Assembly (NCBI GenBank): GCA_017512985.1
Contig: JAFWEJ010000012.1
Coordinates: 1-64,000 of the forward strand
DNA from: Clostridia bacterium
Lineage (GTDB): Bacteria; Bacillota; Clostridia; Christensenellales; Aristaeellaceae
DNA length: 64,000 nt
Direction: 5' to 3'
Each line of letters begins with the position of its first letter. Position 1 is the first letter of the stretch. The position numbers and the translations under genes are program-made. Positions 8,717 to 16,491 of this stretch are shown here, in pieces. The notes beneath the pieces are model-generated. The model saw nothing but the letters and a program-made list of their open reading frames with translations, made no database searches and was not told where the DNA came from.

Positions 8717-8755
8717 TTTTCTCCACTCCTTTACAGATTCCCGGTCACGGTTTTT

Positions 8756-10180
8756 TCACCAGAGGTCTCCGGATAATTCCCCGCCGGAATCGACCTGAAC
8801 GGGTTTCCTGCCGGAGCCGCCGGAGGCCTTGGGGGAGTTCCGTCCGGAGGCAGAAGCTCCGCCGTTGTTCTTCCGCATAAACACAAGTCCCAGCAGAGAG
8901 AAGGACACACCTTCCAGCAGCCACTGAAGAACCTTAATCCTCGGGCTGCCGTCCACCGGTCCGACCCCGGGCCCGATGATCTTCAGCAGCACGAATGCCG
9001 CGACCGCCATCACAATGGAAATCACCGGCTGGATCCTTTTTTGTCCCACAACGGAAAGCATTATCATCAGGCAAATACCGATGGCAAGTCCTTCCAGGCC
9101 CAGCATCACGCCGCAGAGCAGGTTTGCTTCCGGATCGGAAACCCGGATCAGGTCAAAATCAACTTTGCCGTTGTCCCTGAGCTCCGCGTAATAGGCGTCC
9201 CAGTCCGGTTCCTCGGCGTTCTGAACCCCCTCAAAATACTGTGCCAGTTCGGAAACGCCCAGGCTGGTTCCGGTGCCGCCGGTGGAGGAAGCCAGTTCCA
9301 TTAGTGGATTGTCTGCAGGAACATCATGCCCCAGGTGTACGATTGAAAAAGCGACATCCTTCTCTTTAGCCATCTGGGTGAGGCTGTCCTTAACAGCATC
9401 GGACAGCTCTGCTTCCGCGTCCGTAATCGCGATAATCTGCGTTGTGCGTCCCTTGGCCCGCCCGCTTTCCGCGGCGTCAACCAGACGAAACGCATGATAA
9501 AGGGCAACGTCAAAATCCGTATATCCGACCGTATCGACATCCATTGCCTGCCGGATCTTTTCCCTGTTAAAGGCGAGGGTATCCACCGGAACGGTTCGAA
9601 GCGCATCATAACTGAAAACGACGACACCGACCCGTGCCTTGTCATCCATCCCGTCCACCCATTCCTTGATCGCCTTGCGGTTCAGCGTGTCCATCCCGTT
9701 TTCCTCCAGGGAGGAACTCTTGTCCACCATCAGGACAATATCCGAATAGACGGTTTCCGGCGGATGGGTCTCCGCCCAGTTCCGGATGACCTGCCCAATG
9801 GTACTGTGCTGGTAAAGAAGGTCACAGACGCATCCGACAGTGAAAGTGGCCACGATAGCAATAAGGGCAACCAGGTACTGCACCCTTCGGGAGGAAACAG
9901 GCGTCATCGCCGATGTCTTCTTTTCAACCAGCAGGGCCGCCGCGAACATTCCCAGCGTCGGCACCGTAAAAATGGCCCCGATCATCCAGGAGGGCCGGTT
10001 CACAATATCCTTTGTCAGCCAGGCCATCAGGAATGACAGCGCCGTGACCGTTGCAATACATACCAGGGTCATCACCCAATGCCAGCCGCCGGTTCGGATT
10101 CCTTTCGGCGCGGCTTGTTTTTCCCAGGGTTCCGGAGAATTGCCTCCTGAGAAGTTGCTGTCATCATTCCACTCGTCCAT
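8756..10180 (-). CDS. Six-TM membrane protein with extracellular vWA domain (paralogue 1)
   Basis: One of four paralogues in the window, 474 residues. Three TM helices lie at about 35-57, 64-85 and 101-123. A von Willebrand A domain follows with a MIDAS-like DKSSS at 153-157 and a later TDAEAE, then three more TM helices from about 352. The predicted topology puts the vWA domain outside and both termini inside. The cytoplasmic loop has SAMTPVSSRRVQ, conserved in all four. The N-terminus starts MDEWNDD and the C-terminus ends GDLW, acidic-aromatic motifs shared across the locus. The start has AAAGGGCGG upstream. Its own promoter is at 10278-10306. Likely role: metal-dependent binding of an extracellular ligand or partner; no catalytic activity is expected. 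Confidence 0.85.
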   Translation of the reverse strand: MDEWNDDSNFSGGNSPEPWEKQAAPKGIRTGGWHWVMTLVCIATVTALSFLMAWLTKDIVNRPSWMIGAIFTVPTLGMFAAALLVEKKTSAMTPVSSRRVQYLVALIAIVATFTVGCVCDLLYQHSTIGQVIRNWAETHPPETVYSDIVLMVDKSSSLEENGMDTLNRKAIKEWVDGMDDKARVGVVVFSYDALRTVPVDTLAFNREKIRQAMDVDTVGYTDFDVALYHAFRLVDAAESGRAKGRTTQIIAITDAEAELSDAVKDSLTQMAKEKDVAFSIVHLGHDVPADNPLMELASSTGGTGTSLGVSELAQYFEGVQNAEEPDWDAYYAELRDNGKVDFDLIRVSDPEANLLCGVMLGLEGLAIGICLMIMLSVVGQKRIQPVISIVMAVAAFVLLKIIGPGVGPVDGSPRIKVLQWLLEGVSFSLLGLVFMRKNNGGASASGRNSPKASGGSGRKPVQVDSGGELSGDLW

Positions 10181-10277
10181 GGTTTCCGCCCTTTCTCAAT
10201 TCGGATTTCACAACCCGTGCATGGCCGGGAGTCCCGGCCGGCTGGTCGGCTTTCTCTGTTTTTTAATCGCTGCGTTT

Positions 10278-10306
10278 ATCATAGCTGAAAACCGGTCCAA
10301 GGTCAA
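10278..10306 (-). promoter_or_regulatory. Promoter for vWA paralogue 1 and DUF6273 gene
   Basis: TTGACC (10301-10306) and TATGAT (10278-10283) on the minus strand are separated by 17 bases. It sits in a 266-base gap about 100 bases before the vWA start. Confidence 0.75.
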
Positions 10307-10446
10307 TCTGCCGCTTTCTGTCCGTCGCGGGTTCTTGCGCGGTTTTCGGAATCAGCCGCATCCGTCCTGCATCCTCTTTATAAAAGAAAGCAGGCGAACC
10401 GTCCTGTTTTCCGGTCCACCCGCATCGTCCCGTACCTCTGCCTGCG

Positions 10447-11694
10447 TTATGCCACAGTAACCCACCACGTCCGGAGAATATCACGGATCAGCGTCGCGGC
10501 CTCTTCATCGCTCATATCGGCAGATACGCGTTTCATCACATTTTCCGTATCCGACAGTTGGAGTGAAGCAAGAACCATCCAGATGGCGTCCTTCGCATTC
10601 TCAGACAGCCAGTGTTTAGGCCCCATAATCATGAGATTGCCCAGGAGCGGGCCGCCCAGGAAATAAGTCAGCACCAGCCTCGTCTTACTGGCAACCGCAC
10701 TGCTCAGCTCATCGCCCGCCTTTTCATATACGTCGTCAAATCCGATTTTCATTCCCTGTTTTTCCACAGTATGTTTTACTGTTCCGAGAAGGCTGATCTC
10801 GTTTTCAAGCGTACTGTTATAGACAATCGTTCTTTCATTGATCTCAGCCGGAAATCCCTTCTGCTTCAGGTTGTCCATATGCTGGATCGTTCTGAGCCGC
10901 ATTTGGACGCGTTCCGCCTCCGGTGCCGCGCCCAGGATCCCGTTCAGTGCCTCCAGCTTTTCCCGGTCCCAGATATTCTTCCATAAGGATTTGGCGAGTT
11001 CCGGATCTTTCTTCTGTATGCATTTTTCATACATCTGATCCTCAGTGAACAGTACTTTCATAACGGAATCATTTTTCAGCACCGCTTCATCCGAGAGTTT
11101 CTGCTTCTCCTCCCCGGTCAGCTCGATCTTCGGCAGGAGGGTTTTGAAAGAATAGCTGTCGTTCGTCTTCATCAGGAAAGCGAAAATCTTGTCCCGTTCC
11201 TCCAGCTTTTTTGCCGCATTGATTCTCACAAGCCCATCATTGGCTTCCGTTGCGATTGCCAGCAGCGTTTCCTGGTCTTCCAGTTTTTTTACGGCTGCCA
11301 GCCCATCCTCTGCATGAACACCGAATCCGCCTCCTTCGGCATTCATGGCAATCTTCTTCAATGTTTCCTGTGTGGCATGAGCCTCGTCCAGGTTTTCAAC
11401 CGCCGCGGCCTTCTCATAGATACCGTATTCATCACCGGAAGAAACGATTTTCATCAGTTCTTCCTGGTTCTTCAGTAGTTTGATCGCGTTGCTCCGCATT
11501 GTTGAATCTTTCCGCAGATCCCGGATGTAACGCACCAGATGGCTTTCGTCCAATTGTTTGACAGCAGCCTCACGAACCGTATTATTGCTGATTTCCCCGA
11601 CAGCCGTCAGCAGTTTCTCCTGGTCCCTGATCTTGCTGACAGCCGCCAGCGCTTTCGTTTCGTTTTTGTTCAGATATCCTTTCCTGAAAAGCAT
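10447..11694 (-). CDS. HEAT/LRV-like helical repeat protein
   Basis: This is a 415-residue soluble protein. The first ~200 residues are a row of helical repeats with the recurring pattern AAxKLxDQExLxxIAxxA followed by VRxxAxxxL, as in HEAT or leucine-rich-variant repeats, for example AVKKLEDQETLLAIA and AVSKIRDQEKLLTAV. A helical C-terminal region with a hydrophobic patch (LVLTYFLGGPLLGNLMI) follows, possibly one membrane contact. The start at 11694 is set by AGGAGG nine bases upstream. Such repeats bind proteins. It lies between two vWA paralogue genes and is likely an adaptor in the same system, which is inference. No enzyme motif is seen. Confidence 0.75.
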   Translation of the reverse strand: MLFRKGYLNKNETKALAAVSKIRDQEKLLTAVGEISNNTVREAAVKQLDESHLVRYIRDLRKDSTMRSNAIKLLKNQEELMKIVSSGDEYGIYEKAAAVENLDEAHATQETLKKIAMNAEGGGFGVHAEDGLAAVKKLEDQETLLAIATEANDGLVRINAAKKLEERDKIFAFLMKTNDSYSFKTLLPKIELTGEEKQKLSDEAVLKNDSVMKVLFTEDQMYEKCIQKKDPELAKSLWKNIWDREKLEALNGILGAAPEAERVQMRLRTIQHMDNLKQKGFPAEINERTIVYNSTLENEISLLGTVKHTVEKQGMKIGFDDVYEKAGDELSSAVASKTRLVLTYFLGGPLLGNLMIMGPKHWLSENAKDAIWMVLASLQLSDTENVMKRVSADMSDEEAATLIRDILRTWWVTVA

Positions 11695-11855
11695 CGTTTG
11701 CTTCCTCCTGTATGAAGTATGATTGCGTTGCTTCCTGAACGATTTTCTTGTCGCCATGTGAAGTTATTTCTCTTTCGCTGTGCGCGCTCTGCCCGTATCT
11801 TATCATACCCGTGAATAAAAATGCAACCGAAGCGTCCCCTTCAGGATATTCATGC

Positions 11856-11909
11856 AAAAAACTCCCTCCATGCAGCAGTTCTCTGTTCCTGCCTTTCATG
11901 CAAGGGAGC
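11856..11909 (-). terminator. Probable terminator after vWA paralogue 2
   Basis: On the minus strand CTCCCTT and GGAGGGAG bracket a ~35-base loop and are followed by TTTTTT (11856-11861). It ends the vWA-2 transcript before the HEAT-repeat gene. Confidence 0.5.
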
Positions 11910-11957
11910 ATGTCAGTCTGCACAGACCCCTGGGATTCGATTGGTTTGTATCGTCAG

Positions 11958-13232
11958 TCACCATTCATCATCGGCAATGGCCACATTTTCAGCGTCCTTG
12001 TCAACCCGGGTCGCGATGCTGTCCCTGCGTTTGCCGCCAGCATGGTTCCGCGTCATAAACACCAGTCCGAACAGGCTGAAGGCAATTCCCTCCAGCACCC
12101 ACTGTCCCATGTTTTCAGGGCGGGGGACAATCTTCAGCAGCAGGAAGGCAGCAATAGCCATAATTGGGGAAAAGATGGCCTGGAAGCGTTTCTGTTTATG
12201 ATAGGACAGCAGCAGCATCAGTCCGAGGCCAATAACAATGCCTTCCAGAATTAGCATAATTCCGCTCAGCACCCGGGCCGAGGTGGTGTCTGTCCGCACC
12301 ATATCCCCGTCGGCGCGGACAAGGGTACGAAGGTTTTCCAGTACATTGTCCGCGTTATATCCCGATATAACCGTTCCTCCGGTATTCTCAGTTATATACT
12401 GGATTCCCTCGTCCGTTTCCCCGTTACCCATAAAAAACAGCGTGATATTGCTGTCTTTCAGCCTTTTTACGACCCTCTCCCAATCCTTTATGGTGCTTCC
12501 CTCAGCATAATCGATCGGAGTGTCGCAGATGATGATAATCCTGGTTGGTTTTCCGTTTGTACTGTTTTCCGCCATTTCATAGGCGTAAGTAATGCCATAG
12601 GAAGAACCCTGTTTCATCTTTCCTTCAATCAGCGCTTCCCGCATTTCCTCCAGGTGTTCCTTTGTAAATGCTTTCATGGGAATGACAGTGTTGTTATCCG
12701 TATCCATATTGGAGAACGAAAACATAAACAGCGAAGTCTCCACCCGCGTACCGGATTTCACATACAGGTCATCCAGTATCTTCATAACAGCCTGGTCTGT
12801 TGCGGAGTTGCCGGTAATTTCCTCTTCATAATCCAGGAAGATCAGATTGTCGGAACTGTCGCCGGCATAGCCGCCGAAGAGGTAGATGCCGTCACACAGG
12901 CAGGCCACAAGGAACGTGGCCAGGGTGGCTGCGACTGCGACCTTGAGCTGGGAAGAACGGCTTAACGAAGGCGTCATGGCGCATGTTGAGAATTCAAGCA
13001 GCATGGCCGAAAAAAACATGGCGCCTGCGGGAACCATAAAGATGAGGCCCATCATCCAGACCGGACGATCCTGAATGTCCTTCGTCAGCCATGCCATAAA
13101 AAATGACAGGCCGCCCACCAGCACGGCTGACAGCAGCGTCAGCGGCCAGAACCATTTCCCGGATGGGCGTTTCTGCGGCTTTGCGGGCTCCGCGTCAAAC
13201 TGTTCTGATGAATCAAACGGATCAAATTCCAT
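11958..13232 (-). CDS. Six-TM membrane protein with degenerate vWA domain (paralogue 2)
   Basis: This 424-residue protein is built like the other three: TM helices near 28-49, 58-80 and 97-119, an exported domain, then three C-terminal TM helices. The loop motif is CAMTPSLSRSSQ. The vWA metal site is lost: the place of DxSxS reads DYEEE at 134-138, while the later strand RIIIICDTP keeps the fold. The N-terminus is MEFDPFDSSEQFD and the C-terminus ends IADDEW. The start has GGGGGAG nine bases upstream. A strong promoter at 13302-13330 drives it alone and is divergent from the transglutaminase gene. Loss of the MIDAS suggests metal-independent binding or a structural subunit. Confidence 0.83.
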   Translation of the reverse strand: MEFDPFDSSEQFDAEPAKPQKRPSGKWFWPLTLLSAVLVGGLSFFMAWLTKDIQDRPVWMMGLIFMVPAGAMFFSAMLLEFSTCAMTPSLSRSSQLKVAVAATLATFLVACLCDGIYLFGGYAGDSSDNLIFLDYEEEITGNSATDQAVMKILDDLYVKSGTRVETSLFMFSFSNMDTDNNTVIPMKAFTKEHLEEMREALIEGKMKQGSSYGITYAYEMAENSTNGKPTRIIIICDTPIDYAEGSTIKDWERVVKRLKDSNITLFFMGNGETDEGIQYITENTGGTVISGYNADNVLENLRTLVRADGDMVRTDTTSARVLSGIMLILEGIVIGLGLMLLLSYHKQKRFQAIFSPIMAIAAFLLLKIVPRPENMGQWVLEGIAFSLFGLVFMTRNHAGGKRRDSIATRVDKDAENVAIADDEW

Positions 13233-13301
13233 GTTTCACTACTCCCCCGGCATGAATATCCCCGGATTACAGGCAGCGGTATGCTTTGTTTTTCTGAAAT
13301 G

Positions 13302-13330
13302 ATTATATTGTATACAACGGAATATGGCAA
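13302..13330 (-). promoter_or_regulatory. Promoter for vWA paralogue 2
   Basis: TTGCCA (13325-13330) and a perfect TATAAT (13302-13307) on the minus strand have a 17-base spacer. It lies 70 bases before the start codon and back to back with the promoter at 13372-13401. Confidence 0.8.
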
Positions 13331-13371
13331 GGAAGGATTGGGATATGATCAGGAGCGGCAGCGTTTTTTAT

Positions 13372-13401
13372 TTGCTTTTTCCCTGATTTTCTTTGTATAA
13401 T
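13372..13401 (+). promoter_or_regulatory. Promoter for the transglutaminase gene
   Basis: TTGCTT (13372-13377), an 18-base spacer and TATAAT (13396-13401) lie 38 bases before the ATG. It is divergent from the vWA-2 promoter, with about 40 bases between the elements. Confidence 0.75.
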
Positions 13402-13438
13402 ATCAGCAAAACAACTGATTGTATTGTGAGGCATACAT

Positions 13439-14965
13439 ATGGCCAGGAAACATGACAGCGACTGGATCGTTGACGACTGGGACGAATCACCGGAATCCGG
13501 GACCGGAAAGAAGGTTCCGGATCCGCTGACCGGGCTGCCGGTGTCGGCAGATGACGATGACTGGGGTGCGGACCTCGGCCCGGTCGACCCGCCGTCAAAG
13601 AAGCGGAAGCCACAGCACGCAGAAAATCATTCCGGCAAGCCTTCCGGGCGCCTGATCATTATTCTGTCCGTAATTGCGGTATCCATCCTGCTGGTCGTTG
13701 GAATCACCCTGGCAGCCGGAGGTCCGGGTGGATCCGGCTGGCTGGAAAGTCTTTTCGCCACACCGACGCCTACGCCTTCTCCGACGCCTTCTCCGACGCC
13801 TACGCCTTCTCCGACGCCTACGCCTTCTCCGACGCCCACGCCAACCCCGACGCCCACGCCGACCCCGGCTTTCTCGCCGACTCCGACTCTCACACCCACT
13901 CCTATACCCACGCCTACACCAACCCCCACGCCTGCGCCCACACCCACGTCTGCGCCGCCTTCCGCGCTCGTTGACAATGAATGGTACGGGCCCGAATCAA
14001 GGTATTTCTATCAGCAGCTGACGTCACGGGAAAAAGAGGTCTTTGAGCAGCTGTATAACGGTATATATTATTTCCAGGCCGAATTCACTGTTCCTGCCTG
14101 CTCGCAGGAGGAGATGGATCATGCCTTTCATGTGCTCGCGTACGACTGCCCGGAGCTTTTCCAATACCCCGGAGGCGGAGGAACTCTTTGGAGTACAGAC
14201 TCCGTAAGTATTCATTATAAGCCGGAATATCGGCTCGACGAGGCAACGTACCGGTCAATTTGCAGCCGTATCCATCAGGTGATTGACGGGATCAGGACAA
14301 GCCTGCCCTCCCTGGCCGGCGATTATGAGAAAGAAAAGGCCATACATTACTGGCTGACCGATCACTGTGAATACCTGGCTGCCGGAGATGATAGCACTGC
14401 GTATGCGGACGCATGCATTTACTACGGGCGAGCGCAGTGCTCCGGCTATGCCAGGGCAAACGAACTGCTGCTGCGGGCCATGGGCATATCCTGCCTGAAT
14501 GTTCACAGTTCCAACCATGAATGGAATATTGTGAATATCAACAGCCACTGGTACCACTGCGATACCACCTGGGATGATCATGAGGAAATAGCCTGGAAAT
14601 CCGGCGGGAACCGCGTTGCGTACTGGTTCAATCTTCCGGACAGGCTGGTCACCGATTTTTCCCATCAGCAGATCCACGAGCCCGGTTTCACTGTTCCGGC
14701 CTGTACCAGCATTCAGGATAACTATTCCTATCGGGAAGGAATATATGTCCAGTCTGGAAAACCGGAACCCGCAAAATATATTGCGGATTCACTGAAAGCA
14801 GCCCGGGCCGCGGGAAAACACAGTGTCAGTATCCTGATTGACGACTCGGGTATATGTGCGGACTGGGACCGGATCCTCGACCGGATTTATCAGCAGGATA
14901 TGTACAAATGGGTGTTCTATCCGCCGAATGATACGCAGACTGTGTTTGCTATTTATAATCCCTGA
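13439..14965 (+). CDS. Membrane-anchored transglutaminase-like protein on a Pro/Thr stalk
   Basis: This is a 508-residue type II membrane protein. The cytoplasmic N-terminus (1-70) is acidic and carries DSDW, DDWDE and DDDDW. One TM helix spans about 71-93, and a Thr-Pro stalk runs from 108 to 173, long enough to cross part of the wall. The exported C-terminal domain is a transglutaminase/protease fold with a Cys-His-Asp triad: QCSGYA (Cys334), HEWN (His360) and CDTTWDD (Asp375). Such domains crosslink, or more often cleave, amide bonds in surface proteins or peptidoglycan. The start is supported by GTGAGG upstream and by the promoter. It lies between vWA-2 and vWA-3. Its acidic-Trp motifs match those on the vWA proteins, pointing to a common cytoplasmic partner. 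Confidence 0.85.
   Translation: MARKHDSDWIVDDWDESPESGTGKKVPDPLTGLPVSADDDDWGADLGPVDPPSKKRKPQHAENHSGKPSGRLIIILSVIAVSILLVVGITLAAGGPGGSGWLESLFATPTPTPSPTPSPTPTPSPTPTPSPTPTPTPTPTPTPAFSPTPTLTPTPIPTPTPTPTPAPTPTSAPPSALVDNEWYGPESRYFYQQLTSREKEVFEQLYNGIYYFQAEFTVPACSQEEMDHAFHVLAYDCPELFQYPGGGGTLWSTDSVSIHYKPEYRLDEATYRSICSRIHQVIDGIRTSLPSLAGDYEKEKAIHYWLTDHCEYLAAGDDSTAYADACIYYGRAQCSGYARANELLLRAMGISCLNVHSSNHEWNIVNINSHWYHCDTTWDDHEEIAWKSGGNRVAYWFNLPDRLVTDFSHQQIHEPGFTVPACTSIQDNYSYREGIYVQSGKPEPAKYIADSLKAARAAGKHSVSILIDDSGICADWDRILDRIYQQDMYKWVFYPPNDTQTVFAIYNP
13766..13955 (+). repeat. Degenerate tandem repeat coding the Pro/Thr stalk
   Basis: Hexamer-based repeats of the type ACGCCTACGCCTTCTCCG encode Thr-Pro and Ser-Pro pairs. 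The first ~70 bases are near-perfect 18-base units; later ones drift. The array probably varies in copy number between strains. Confidence 0.8.
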
Positions 14966-15028
14966 CATTCTCCCGGGTGTGCGCCGGCACATGGTTTCTT
15001 TCACCTGATATTCATTTGGTGATTTACC

Positions 15029-15057
15029 TTTACACAGCCGGATTGATTTTGTATAAT
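15029..15057 (+). promoter_or_regulatory. Promoter for vWA-3 and the pseudo-subtilase gene
   Basis: TTTACA (15029-15034) and TATAAT (15052-15057) have a 17-base spacer, 100 bases before the vWA-3 start. Confidence 0.8.
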
Positions 15058-15157
15058 TTCCTCATGAAACATAGCATGCACAATTGAAAGCATCGTGGCT
15101 CTTCCCGGCGCAGAACACAGCCGCATATCCATTCCATCCTGAAAGGAGTTTTTCTTC

Positions 15158-16477
15158 ATGCCGAATGATTTCGACAACTGGGATTCCGATTCCGTTTCCG
15201 GAGGCATCGGAAACACCTCAGGCGCGGGTTTCCGTCCCGGCAGCGGAGGCTGGCACTGGCTGCAGACATTGATCGCAATCGTGATTGTGTTTCTGCTGTC
15301 CATGTTCTGCGCCTACATGACGCGCACTGTTGAAGAACGTCCGGTCTGGATGATGGGCCTGATCTTTATGGTGCCGACTGCAGCGCTCATGGCCGCCACC
15401 ATTCTGGTGGAAAAAAACACCTCTGCCATGACACCCGCCAGCAGCCGGAAACCGCAGTTCATTCTGGCCATAACAGCCACAGTCCTCACTTTCTTCGTGG
15501 CTTGTATTTGCGACCTGATTTACCTTTACGGGTTCAAAAAACCGCTGACGCCTTCCATGGCAGTCAACGTCCCGTATGAAACCTCCGACCGGCTGCTGAT
15601 CGTCACCGATCCGACCTATTCCATGGCTGAAAGCAGCGCAGGCGCTGAGGCTGCCGGCATCTCCGCATCCATTCTGGATCATTGTGCGCCCGGCTGGGAG
15701 GCCGGCCTTGTTTCCGGAGACGTCAGAATCCAGTTTTCCGATCTCTCACAGGGCCACAAAAAGAATCTGCTGAAGGAGATCAATAAAACGCCGGACCAGG
15801 GACGGATGTATTATGAGGACGTGTTGACCGCGGCGCTGGAAATGGCTGAAAAATCCGGCAGTGACCGGCCGACCCGGATCCTGTTGCTGACAGACGGCCG
15901 GCACGCATGGAGCAAAAACGGGGATTCTGATCTGTCAGATCGCTGCCTGCGCGCCAATGTGACAGTCAGCTGCGTACAACTGGGCAGCGGGACCGATCCC
16001 ATGCTGCTCTCACTGATCCGTTCCACCGGCGGGAAACTGCTGGACCGCGGAAACGCTCTGACAATCCTGGACGGGATGGAATCCACCCGCTATACCAGCA
16101 CAGTATTCCCTGCTTCGGTAGAAGAAAAGCTGAAGCTGGACCTGCTCCGTAACCGCGAACCTTCCGCGATCCTGATCTGCGCCGTAATGCTGTTGCTCGA
16201 AGGGCTCTCGCTCGGCATATGCATTTCCCTGATGCTTAGCCTGAAAGGCCAGTTCCGCCTCCAGTATATCCTGACTCCTGTTATGGGTGTTCTGGCCTTT
16301 GTGCTGCTGAAGTTCATCTGGGACAATAATGATATTACGACCACCTGGTGGATCAAGGAAGGCCTGGCCTTCTCCCTGTTGGGTATTGTCGTAATGAAGA
16401 AAAACCGGTCAGGCGGCGCAGGACGTGTCTCCGCAGGGACGTCGGCTGTCGCCGTGAACGATGACTGGGATCAGTGA
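15158..16477 (+). CDS. Six-TM membrane protein with vWA domain, altered MIDAS (paralogue 3)
   Basis: This 439-residue member of the four-paralogue family has TM helices near 34-55, 63-85 and 100-124, an exported vWA domain, then three TM helices ending in MKKNRSGG. The loop motif is SAMTPASSRKPQ. The metal site reads DPTYS at 151-155, where the first Ser of DxSxS is Thr; a later LLLTDGRH retains the vWA strand. The N-terminus is MPNDFDNWDSD and the C-terminus ends NDDWDQ. AAAGGAG precedes the start. The next gene begins 14 bases after the stop with its ribosome site touching the stop, so the two are one operon. It probably partners the exported domain of that next protein. Confidence 0.85.
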   Translation: MPNDFDNWDSDSVSGGIGNTSGAGFRPGSGGWHWLQTLIAIVIVFLLSMFCAYMTRTVEERPVWMMGLIFMVPTAALMAATILVEKNTSAMTPASSRKPQFILAITATVLTFFVACICDLIYLYGFKKPLTPSMAVNVPYETSDRLLIVTDPTYSMAESSAGAEAAGISASILDHCAPGWEAGLVSGDVRIQFSDLSQGHKKNLLKEINKTPDQGRMYYEDVLTAALEMAEKSGSDRPTRILLLTDGRHAWSKNGDSDLSDRCLRANVTVSCVQLGSGTDPMLLSLIRSTGGKLLDRGNALTILDGMESTRYTSTVFPASVEEKLKLDLLRNREPSAILICAVMLLLEGLSLGICISLMLSLKGQFRLQYILTPVMGVLAFVLLKFIWDNNDITTTWWIKEGLAFSLLGIVVMKKNRSGGAGRVSAGTSAVAVNDDWDQ

Positions 16478-16491
16478 GAGGAGGAATAAGC

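Noticed and set aside
13766-13955. Tandem array that could be taken for a CRISPR
   Set aside because: There are no spacers; the units are contiguous and encode a Thr-Pro stalk in frame.
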